A stretch of 20,894 nucleotides of DNA from DAOUKH01 sp034421515 (lineage in GTDB: Bacteria > Chloroflexota > Dehalococcoidia > SHYB01), in NCBI GenBank assembly GCA_034421515.1, contig DAOUKH010000027.1, positions 1 through 20,894 of the forward strand. The letters run 5' to 3'. The notes beneath the pieces are model-generated. The model saw only the letters and a list, made by a program, of their open reading frames with translations. It did not search any database and was not told the origin of the DNA. The translations under genes were made by a program, and so were the position numbers. Shown piece after piece: positions 7,269 to 13,767 of this stretch; the stretch's first letter is position 1; every line of letters begins with the position of its first letter.

Positions 7269-7339
7269 CGTTCCTCCTAACGGCGCCGGCCTCGGCGGGC
7301 CGGTCTTGTGCCGATTGCGCGCCGGGCGCGCAACGTCAG

Positions 7340-7345
7340 ATTGTA
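7340..7345 (-). promoter_or_regulatory. -10 box for the luciferase-like gene
   Basis: TACAAT on the minus strand, five of six matches, lies 71 bases before ATG 7268 in the 158-base divergent gap. No good -35 hexamer is seen at the usual distance. Confidence 0.35.
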
Positions 7346-7426
7346 GCAGCCGAGCGGCGGAAATGGTGGCCTTTACCGCGGCGGCGAGAAGGGCGACACT
7401 TGGGGCGCAAAGGCGAGGAGGCCTTG

Positions 7427-8248
7427 GTGGACGATCCGCGCTTTTCGATCTGCGCCATCACGACGCCGAAGTGGGACCTGGGCCAGTGCGTCGATGGGTG
7501 GGCGCGCCACGGCGTCCCCGCCATCGGCGTGACTCGCGTGGGGCTGAACGAGTACGGGAGGCAAGAGGGCATTCGCCGGCTGAAGGACTCCGGCCTGCGG
7601 GTGACGGACTACCAGGGGATCGGCCGGTACGGGCACGACCACCCGCGCATCGGCGAGGTGATCGACTCCTTTATGGGCGACCTGGACGCGGCCGCCGAGC
7701 TCGGGGTGGACTGCGTGTTCGTGATGAGCGGGCCGCGGGACGCTGCGCTGTGGGAGGAGGCGGCGAAGCGCTTCACCGAGGAGCTCCGGTTGCTGCTGCC
7801 CCACGCCAAGGAGCGGGGGCTGCGTCTGGCCATCGAGCCGATCCACCCGATGCGGCAGGACCTGACGTTCGTCAACACGGCGAAGGATGCCTACGACATC
7901 ATCACCGAGATCGGCGACCCAGACCTCGGCTACGTCTTCGACTTCTGGCACCTGTGGTTCGCGCCGGACATCGAGGAGCAGATCCGGCGGACGGCTGCGT
8001 CGATCTTCAACGTCCAGATCAGCGACCACAAAGCGATGACGCTCCGCACTCTCGACCGCACCGCGCCGGGCGAGGGGATCGCGCCGTGCACGGCCATGCT
8101 CCGCGCCCTGGAGGAGGCGGGGTATGGCGGCTATTACGAGATGGAGATCGTGAGCCCCGACAACGAGGAGATGGGCTACGACGCGGCCATCGAACGCTCG
8201 ATAGAGAGCTACCGGCGATTGCGCGAAGCAGCGGCGCAACCGGAATGA
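7427..8248 (+). CDS. Sugar phosphate isomerase/epimerase-like TIM-barrel protein
   Basis: This 273-residue protein belongs to the xylose-isomerase-like (AP endonuclease 2) TIM-barrel superfamily. The expected metal ligands can be seen: E137 in LAIEPIHPM, D172 and H175 in VFDFWHLWF, D200/H201 in NVQISDHKA, and E240 in YYEMEIVS. Members isomerise or epimerise sugars, sugar acids or hydroxy-acids with a divalent metal. GTG 7427 is chosen because GAGGAGG (7415-7421) lies five bases before it; the TTG at 7400 would place that Shine-Dalgarno inside the gene. The aminotransferase gene begins 13 bases after the stop, so they are cotranscribed and may act in one catabolic route. The substrate is unknown. 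Confidence 0.85.
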   Translation: MDDPRFSICAITTPKWDLGQCVDGWARHGVPAIGVTRVGLNEYGRQEGIRRLKDSGLRVTDYQGIGRYGHDHPRIGEVIDSFMGDLDAAAELGVDCVFVMSGPRDAALWEEAAKRFTEELRLLLPHAKERGLRLAIEPIHPMRQDLTFVNTAKDAYDIITEIGDPDLGYVFDFWHLWFAPDIEEQIRRTAASIFNVQISDHKAMTLRTLDRTAPGEGIAPCTAMLRALEEAGYGGYYEMEIVSPDNEEMGYDAAIERSIESYRRLREAAAQPE

Positions 8249-8261
8249 GCCAGGAGGGAAT

Positions 8262-9608
8262 ATGAACGCAGCCACCGACGGCATGGAGAAGGCCCGCGAG
8301 CGCTACTTCGCAGCGACGCCGAAGTCGCGGGCGCTGGCGGAGCGGGCGCGGGGGCACCTCCCCGACGGGGTGAGCCGGACGGGTCTGGTCTACTCCCACT
8401 ATCCGCCGTTCATCGAACGCGCCGAGGGGCAGTTCCTCTATGACGTCGACGGCAACGCCATCCTGGACATGGCGAACGGCTTCAGCTCGCTGCCGCTGGG
8501 GCATGCGCACCCCGCGGTCGTCGAGGGGATCCAGGAGCAGCTCGCCAGGGGTATGGGGCACGGGCTGATGTCGGAGCGCGAGGTGGAGCTGGCGTCGATG
8601 CTGTCGGAGCGGTTTCCCTCGATGGAACGGGTGCGGTTCACCGCTTCGGGAACCGAAGCGACGATGTTCGCGGTGCGGCTGGCCCGCGCTTTCACGGGCA
8701 GGACGACGTTCGCCCGTATGGAGGGCAGCTATCACGGGCTGCACGACATGATGTCGTCGGGGATGGGGGCCAACATCGGCCAGCCGTGGCCGGGCATGGA
8801 GGACGACCCCGTCGGCTACGGCGTCCCTCCTCGTGTGCGTGAGGAAGTCGCCTTTCTGCCGTTCAACGACCTCGAAGGCTGCGCCGACGTCATGGCGGAG
8901 CATGCCGACGACCTGGCCGCGGTGATCGTCGAGCCGTTCATGGGGGCGGGCGGCGGCATTCCGTCGGAGCCGGGCTTCCTGGCCGGTCTGCGGGACCTGT
9001 GCGACCGTCACGGCGCACTGCTGATCTTCGACGAGATGATCTCCATCGGCATGTCGCCCAGCGGCGCGCAGGGCTACTACGATGTCACGCCCGACCTGAC
9101 GGCGTGCGGCAAGCTCGTGGGCGGCGGGATGCCGATGGGCGTGTTCGGCGGGAGGGCCGACATCATGTCGCTCTGCGCGGGGGAGGGCGCCGCGCCGCCG
9201 GTGCTCCACAGCGGCACCTGGAACGCGCACCCTCTGGCGATGGCAGCGGGGGTCGCCCAACTGAAGCAACTCACCCCCGAGGCCTACGCGTACCTGGGAG
9301 AACTCGGCGACTACATGCGCAGCAGCGTGCGCGACCTGGCCGATGCCCGCGGGGTGGCGCTGCAGGTGAACGGCATCTGCCATTTCAGCGCCTTCCACTA
9401 CAACACCGAGCCGGTGCGCAACCACCGCGATGCGCGCAGGGGCGACGCGGCCTTGGCCTGGCGGGTCGGGTTTTCGCTGCTCAGCCAGGGGTTTCACGTC
9501 CCCGGCGGCATCCGCACCAACCTCTCGACGGCGATCGAGAAGGCGGACATCGACCGCTTCATCACGGCGCTGGACACGGCGTTCGACGAGGGCGGCGCGG
9601 CGGCCTAG
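8262..9608 (+). CDS. Class III PLP-dependent aminotransferase, glutamate-1-semialdehyde aminomutase-like
   Basis: This 448-residue protein follows the glutamate-1-semialdehyde 2,1-aminomutase (HemL) pattern closely. It has LPDGVSRTG near residue 33, YDVDGNAILDMANGF, GTEA at 130-133 for cofactor phosphate binding, SYHG at 156-159 with the ring-stacking Tyr, DEM at 257-259 with the Asp bonding the pyridine nitrogen, and GKLVGGGMPMGVFGG with the Schiff-base lysine K284. The start has AGGAGGG four bases before ATG 8262. Because it is coupled to a TIM-barrel isomerase and not to haem genes, it is more likely a catabolic homologue than the tetrapyrrole enzyme, though HemL activity cannot be excluded. 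Its TAG stop forms one arm of a hairpin shared with the convergent rhodanese gene. Confidence 0.85.
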   Translation: MNAATDGMEKARERYFAATPKSRALAERARGHLPDGVSRTGLVYSHYPPFIERAEGQFLYDVDGNAILDMANGFSSLPLGHAHPAVVEGIQEQLARGMGHGLMSEREVELASMLSERFPSMERVRFTASGTEATMFAVRLARAFTGRTTFARMEGSYHGLHDMMSSGMGANIGQPWPGMEDDPVGYGVPPRVREEVAFLPFNDLEGCADVMAEHADDLAAVIVEPFMGAGGGIPSEPGFLAGLRDLCDRHGALLIFDEMISIGMSPSGAQGYYDVTPDLTACGKLVGGGMPMGVFGGRADIMSLCAGEGAAPPVLHSGTWNAHPLAMAAGVAQLKQLTPEAYAYLGELGDYMRSSVRDLADARGVALQVNGICHFSAFHYNTEPVRNHRDARRGDAALAWRVGFSLLSQGFHVPGGIRTNLSTAIEKADIDRFITALDTAFDEGGAAA

Positions 9609-9626
9609 CAGCCGGAGGGGCCGCTA
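9606..9626. terminator. Hairpin joining the two convergent stop codons
   Basis: TAGCAGCC (9606-9613) can pair with GGCCGCTA (9619-9626) around GGAGG, with one A-C mismatch. The left arm begins with the aminotransferase TAG; the right arm ends with the TAG (read on the minus strand, 9626-9624) that closes the rhodanese when its internal TGA is read through. This suggests the rhodanese gene was laid out to end here, not at 9759. Confidence 0.45.
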
Positions 9627-10508
9627 CGGGGCGGAGACCTCGAGCGGCAGCGCGGGGTCGGCGGCCCACTCGAACATCGAGCCGTCGTAGACGGCGACGT
9701 TGTCGACGCCGAGCAGGGTGAGGGCGAGCGCCGCCGAACTGGCGGCGATGCCGCCGCCTCAGTAGGTGATGACGCGCTTGCCGTCGAGCGCGCCGACCGC
9801 CCCGAACCGCTCCGCAATGCCTTCAGGACCGAGAAGGACGCCGGTCTCGTCGTCGAACAGCGTGGTGACGGGGACACTGACGCTCGACGGTATCCTGCCG
9901 CTGCGCCCGTAGCGGGGCGGGGCAGTCCCCTCGAAGTCCTCGCGGCTCAGGGTGTTCACCAGGCAGGTCTCCGCGCCGCCGAGCGCGGCGAGCACCTCGT
10001 CCCGCGTGGCAGTGAGCTCGGGCCGGAGCTTTGACGTGAAGCCGGCGGCCGGATAGCGGGACTCGCCGGTCTGGACCGGCCGGCCTTCCGCCTTCCATTT
10101 CGCCCAGCCGCCGTCGAGCACCGCGGCGTCGTCGAAGCCGTGAGCGCGGAGGAGCCACCAGACGCGCGCCGGCCAACTCTGGCCGGTCCTGTCGTAGAGG
10201 ACGACGCGTACGCCATCGCCGATGCCGTAGCCGGCGACGATCTCGGCGAAGCGCTCCGGGGAAGGGACGGGGAACATGAACCGGGTCTCGCCCTTCACCG
10301 TCAGCTCCTCGACGAGGTCGATGAAGCCCGCGCCGGGGATGTGCCCTCGACGCCAGGCGTCCTTGCCGCTGAGGAAGCGCATGGGGTGTTCATCGGGGTC
10401 CTGTTCGGGATCCCGGAAGACGGTGCAATCGAAGACGCGGAGATCGGGCTCGGCAAGGTGCCCGTCGAGCCAATCGGTGTCAACGAGGGGTCCGGGCAGC
10501 GTCGTCAT
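9624..10508 (-). CDS. Two-domain rhodanese (thiosulfate sulfurtransferase-like) with in-frame TGA at the catalytic Cys; candidate selenoprotein
   Basis: Two rhodanese domains are present. Domain 1 (about 8-145) has GHIPGAGFIDL and YDRTGQSWPARVWW; domain 2 (about 155-290) has the active-site loop. The first 249 codons end ...RVITY, then TGA at 9761-9759, then GGGIAASSAALALTLLG and VAVYDGSMFEWAADP up to TAG at 9626-9624. In homologues the loop is YCGGGIAAS, so the TGA falls exactly on the catalytic cysteine that carries the persulfide. With read-through the protein is 294 residues, normal for this family; without it the protein has no active site. TGA is a normal stop for other genes here, so a general code change is excluded. 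A stem-loop suitable for a SECIS lies at 9747-9729. Alternatives are a TGC/TGT to TGA mutation or sequence error. The ATG lies six bases after a promoter -10 box, with no Shine-Dalgarno. Confidence 0.8.
9729..9747 (-). promoter_or_regulatory. SECIS-like stem-loop downstream of the rhodanese TGA
   Basis: Eleven bases after the TGA, CGCCGCC (9747-9741) pairs perfectly with GGCGGCG (9735-9729) around the loop AGTTC. The loop G lies 20 bases after the TGA. Bacterial SECIS elements are described as a short upper stem with a G among the first loop bases at roughly this distance. A competing 7-bp stem (9758-9752 with 9747-9741, loop GCAT) uses the same strand. GC-rich coding sequence makes such stems by chance, so this is supportive, not decisive. 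Confidence 0.4.
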
Positions 10509-10514
10509 GGCCCG

Positions 10515-10543
10515 ATGGTAGGGGATAGGGGCAGGGGCGGCAA
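10515..10543 (-). promoter_or_regulatory. Rhodanese promoter predicting a leaderless mRNA
   Basis: On the minus strand TTGCCG (10543-10538) and TACCAT (10520-10515) are 17 bases apart. Only six bases separate the -10 box from the ATG at 10508, so the transcript would begin at or next to the start codon. Confidence 0.5.
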
Positions 10544-10574
10544 TGGATGCTGGCGTGGCCGTTGACCGCGGCCC

Positions 10575-10580
10575 TACACT
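10575..10580 (+). promoter_or_regulatory. -10 box for the dehydrogenase/hydrolase operon
   Basis: TACACT lies 29 bases before ATG 10610. No strong -35 is seen, and no Shine-Dalgarno sequence precedes the ATG. It resembles the TACACT before the MFS gene at 4780. Confidence 0.4.
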
Positions 10581-10609
10581 GACGCCGAACCCTCCGCCGG
10601 CGGCAGACC

Positions 10610-11680
10610 ATGAAGACGCATCGCATCGTCATCATCCCGGGCGACGGTATCGGCCCCGAGGTCGTGGAGGGGGCGGTGCGCGTACTGCGCCGGGTGCAGG
10701 AAATCGATGGCGGTTTCGTCCTCGATCTCGCAGAGCATGAAGGCGGAGTGGGTTGCTACACCCGCACCGGCGCGGCGCTGAACGACGACTCGGTCCAGGC
10801 GTGTCGTAACGCGGACGCGGTCCTCAAGGGCCCGGTAGGGCTCCCGTCGGCGCGGCTCCCCGACGGGACCGAGGCTGGGTTGCTCGGCGGGGTGCTGCGC
10901 CTCGGGCTCGACCTCTACGCGAACGTGCGCCCCATCGTGTTGTGGCCCGGCGTCCGCTCCTCCGTAGCCGCCGCGCCCGGGGAGATCGACTACGTGATCG
11001 TTCGCGAGAACACCGAGGGACTCTACCTGTCGCGTGGTCGAGGGGTCGGCAACGACGACGTGATGACGGACACGCTCATGGTGACCCGGCGCGGGGTCGA
11101 GAGGATCGCGCGGTTCGCTTTCGAGACGGCCGCGGCGCGCTCCGGTGCGCCGTCCGACGGCCGCCGTCGAGTGACCTGCGTAGACAAGAGCAACGTGCTG
11201 CGGAGTTTCGGACTCTTTCGCCGCGTCTTCCAAGAGGTGGGCGAGGCGTACCCGGAGATCGAAAAGGACTTTCTCTACGCCGACGCCGCGGCACAGGCGC
11301 TGGTGCAGACGCCACAACGGTTCGACGTACTGGTGATGGAGAACTTCCTGGGGGACATCCTGAGCGACCTCGGCGGCGGCACGGTCGGCGGGATTGGGAT
11401 GTGCCCCTCGGGGAACATCGGCGACGACGCGGCCTACTTCGAGCCGGTGCACGGCTCGGCGCCCGACATCGCGGGGCAGGACCTCGCCAATCCGTGTGGG
11501 CAGATCCTTTCGGCGGCGATGCTGCTCGACCACATCGGTGAACACGAGGCGGCCGGGCTGATCCGACGCGCCGTCGGGGCGGCGCTTGGCGACGGCGTGT
11601 TGACCATCGACGAGACCGGACGGCCGGAACGGGGCGGGAGCGCCGCGGTCGAGGCAGTGCTGGAGCGCTTAGCACCATGA
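10610..11680 (+). CDS. Isocitrate/isopropylmalate dehydrogenase-family protein
   Basis: This 356-residue protein is a metal- and NAD(P)-dependent beta-decarboxylating dehydrogenase. It has GDGIGPE at 11-17, ANVRP at 104-108, RENTEGLY at 132-139, the catalytic lysine K193 in DKSNVLR, MENFLGDILSD at 243-253 with metal-binding aspartates, and EPVHGSAPDIAG at 278-289 for the nucleotide. True isopropylmalate dehydrogenases usually read RELTGGIYFG, whereas RENTEG is found in isocitrate-, homoisocitrate- and tartrate-type members, so LeuB is not assigned. No leucine genes are nearby. Its TGA stop overlaps the ATG of the following hydrolase (ATGA at 11677-11680), implying translational coupling. Confidence 0.85.
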   Translation: MKTHRIVIIPGDGIGPEVVEGAVRVLRRVQEIDGGFVLDLAEHEGGVGCYTRTGAALNDDSVQACRNADAVLKGPVGLPSARLPDGTEAGLLGGVLRLGLDLYANVRPIVLWPGVRSSVAAAPGEIDYVIVRENTEGLYLSRGRGVGNDDVMTDTLMVTRRGVERIARFAFETAAARSGAPSDGRRRVTCVDKSNVLRSFGLFRRVFQEVGEAYPEIEKDFLYADAAAQALVQTPQRFDVLVMENFLGDILSDLGGGTVGGIGMCPSGNIGDDAAYFEPVHGSAPDIAGQDLANPCGQILSAAMLLDHIGEHEAAGLIRRAVGAALGDGVLTIDETGRPERGGSAAVEAVLERLAP

Positions 11681-12840
11681 GACCTCGCATGGAATGGCCG
11701 CGCCCCACACGGCGGCGGATCATCCTGGCGACCTTGGCCGCCGTGGGTGCGATCGTCATGCTCTTCACGCTGACCCACGACGGTCGCACCGCGGCGAAGA
11801 CCGGCCTGTTCATGGCGAACCTGATTCCCGGCTCGCCGGTGCGCCCCCTGAGCATCGTGACGCCGGAGCCGGAACGCTTGCACGTGCGCTTCGGCCCGCA
11901 GGAGGAAGGTTGGGAGGCCGACCTCTACCTCCCCGGCGGCGAAGGGCCGCACCCGGCCATCATCGTCGCGCTAGGGGCGGCCCCCGCGCCGCTCGACGAC
12001 TTCCGCGTCCGACGCCTCGGCGACGGCCTCGCCCGCATGGGAACGGCGACGCTCATTCCGGTGAGCCCCACCCTCGTCGACCGCCGGGTCACGCCACGGG
12101 AGATCGACTTCCTGGTCGAGGCCTTCGAGACACTGGCGGCGCGGCCGGAGGTCGACGGCGCGCGCATCGGGTACGTGGGGGTGTGCGTGGGCTCGTCGCT
12201 TTCGTTCCTGGCCGCCGCCGACGACCGGATCGCCGACGAGGTTGCGCTGGTGAGCTGGTTCGGCGGCTACTACCGGACGGACGCGCTGATCGCCGCCGCC
12301 ATCGGCGAGACGATCATCGAGGATGGGGAAGTCACGCCTTGGCCGCCGAACTCGCTGACCCGGAGCGTGGTGTGGAAGCAACTGTTGGGCCTGATTGACG
12401 ACCCCGACGAACGGGCTGCCGTGGAGCTTTGGGCGGACACGCCCGACGCGCCGGATGAGAGCGCCTTCAGCGAGGAAGCTCTCGCCGTCCTCCGGCTGCT
12501 GCGCAGCGAGAGCACGGCGGAGGCGGAGGGCCGCATTCGGGAGCTGCCGGAGGCGGCGCAGGGGGAGCTGTGGCGGCTGTCTCCAGCGTCGGCCACGTCG
12601 GAGTTTCGGACGACGCTTTACCTGATGTCCGACCGCGGCGACACGCTCGTCCCCTACCCGGAGACGGAGAAGCTGGCCGCCGCGCTGGAAGGCCGCTTCG
12701 AGCGGAACGCCCAGTTCGACATATTCAGCCACGTCAACCTCGACCGGCTCACCAACCCCGCGGTGGCCTTCCCGAACATGGCGCGGCTCTACGCCCACGT
12801 CCACGCGATCTTCCAGGCGCTGCTGTCGCCGCCCGCGTAG
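11677..12840 (+). CDS. Membrane-anchored dienelactone-hydrolase-like alpha/beta hydrolase
   Basis: This 387-residue protein has an N-terminal basic stretch (RPTRRR) then one hydrophobic segment (about 15-33), consistent with an anchor or uncleaved signal. The hydrolase part follows: VRFGPQEEGWEADLYLPGGEGPHPAIIV is the entry strand typical of dienelactone-hydrolase-like proteins. The nucleophile elbow is GVCVGSS with cysteine C170 instead of serine, as in dienelactone hydrolase. D322 (SDRGDTLVPY) and H352 (FSHVNLD) complete a plausible Cys-Asp-His triad. A long insertion between the elbow and the Asp (about 210-310, acidic and helical) is larger than in standard dienelactone hydrolases. Translation is coupled to the upstream dehydrogenase. 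The substrate is unknown. Confidence 0.75.
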   Translation: MRPRMEWPRPTRRRIILATLAAVGAIVMLFTLTHDGRTAAKTGLFMANLIPGSPVRPLSIVTPEPERLHVRFGPQEEGWEADLYLPGGEGPHPAIIVALGAAPAPLDDFRVRRLGDGLARMGTATLIPVSPTLVDRRVTPREIDFLVEAFETLAARPEVDGARIGYVGVCVGSSLSFLAAADDRIADEVALVSWFGGYYRTDALIAAAIGETIIEDGEVTPWPPNSLTRSVVWKQLLGLIDDPDERAAVELWADTPDAPDESAFSEEALAVLRLLRSESTAEAEGRIRELPEAAQGELWRLSPASATSEFRTTLYLMSDRGDTLVPYPETEKLAAALEGRFERNAQFDIFSHVNLDRLTNPAVAFPNMARLYAHVHAIFQALLSPPA

Positions 12841-12855
12841 GGGCCGGAGAGCGGC

Positions 12856-12861
12856 TAGAAT
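12856..12861 (+). promoter_or_regulatory. -10 box for the crotonase gene
   Basis: TAGAAT (five of six matches) lies 26 bases before ATG 12888, in the 47-base gap after the hydrolase stop. No good -35 hexamer is visible. Confidence 0.4.
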
Positions 12862-12887
12862 GTCGCCATCCCTGGACGGAGGCGGCC

Positions 12888-13715
12888 ATGCCATTCGATA
12901 CCCTGCTGACTGAGACCCGGGACGGGGTGCGCTACATCACCCTGAACCGCCCGGAGAAGCTGAACGCGCTGACCAAGCACCTGATGGACGAGCTGCTCGA
13001 GGCAGCGGGGGAGGCGCAGCGCGACGACGGCGTCGGCTGCCTCGTCATCCAAGGAGCGGGGCGGGCTTTCTGCGCCGGCTGGGACCTGACGCCGCGCACC
13101 GGGGAGCAGCAAGGCGAAGGACAGACGCCCCAAGAGGTGAGCATCCGCGCCGACATCGACACGCTTACGGCGCGTTCAGGGCGCTGGTCGGTGCTGTGGA
13201 ACCTGACCAAGCCGATCATCGTGAAGGTGCACGGCTACTGCCTGGCGGGAGGGACCGACCTGGCCCTGAACTGCGACATGATCGTGGCCGCGGAGGACGC
13301 ACAGATCGGCTTTCCCGCGGTGCGGTCGATGGGGTCGCCGGCCACGCATATGTGGACGTACCTAGTGGGGCCGCAGTGGGCCAAGCGGATGCTGCTGACA
13401 GGCGACATGGTCGACGGGCGCACCGCCGAGCGCATCGGCCTGGTGATGCAGGCCGTGCCCGCCAGCAAGCTCGACGAGGAGACGCACCGGCTGGCCTCGA
13501 ACATCGCGCTCGTGCCCTACGACCTTCAGGCGCAGAACAAGTCGATCTGCAACAAGGCCGTCGAGCTGATGGGGCGGACCGTCATGCAGGAGCTGGCGCG
13601 GGAGTCGGACGCGATCGCCCACAAGTCGCCGGCGGCCAAGGAGTTCGCCCGCATCGCGAAGGAGCAGGGCCTGAAGGCGGCCCTCGCCTGGCAGAACGAG
13701 AAGTTCACCCGCTAG
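12888..13715 (+). CDS. Enoyl-CoA hydratase/isomerase (crotonase) family protein
   Basis: This 275-residue protein has the crotonase fold. ITLNRPEKLNAL is the usual entry, GAGRAFCAGWDL (57-67) is the first oxyanion-hole loop, and HGYCLAGGTDLALNCDMIVA (115-134) the second, which together hold the thioester carbonyl. The two glutamates of classical hydratases are not conserved: D124 stands at the first position and A144 (GFPAVRS) at the second. Water addition by the classical mechanism is therefore doubtful; isomerase, C-C hydrolase or another crotonase reaction is likely. ATG 12888 is supported by GGAGG (12878-12882), five bases before. An MFS transporter and an acyl-CoA dehydrogenase follow, suggesting CoA-thioester catabolism. 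Confidence 0.85.
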   Translation: MPFDTLLTETRDGVRYITLNRPEKLNALTKHLMDELLEAAGEAQRDDGVGCLVIQGAGRAFCAGWDLTPRTGEQQGEGQTPQEVSIRADIDTLTARSGRWSVLWNLTKPIIVKVHGYCLAGGTDLALNCDMIVAAEDAQIGFPAVRSMGSPATHMWTYLVGPQWAKRMLLTGDMVDGRTAERIGLVMQAVPASKLDEETHRLASNIALVPYDLQAQNKSICNKAVELMGRTVMQELARESDAIAHKSPAAKEFARIAKEQGLKAALAWQNEKFTR

Positions 13716-13767
13716 CCGCGGCGCAGAGGTCTTCCATGCGCCCTCCACCCCGCGGCGAGCGCCGGAC

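Noticed and set aside
8019..9497. A 492-codon minus-strand frame opposite the isomerase and aminotransferase
   Set aside because: It is antisense to two genes with intact catalytic motifs and shows no family resemblance.
9624..10508. General reassignment of TGA to an amino acid as the cause of the rhodanese TGA
   Set aside because: TGA ends the genes at 3942, 8248, 11680 and 15057, each followed by normal intergenic sequence or the next gene start.
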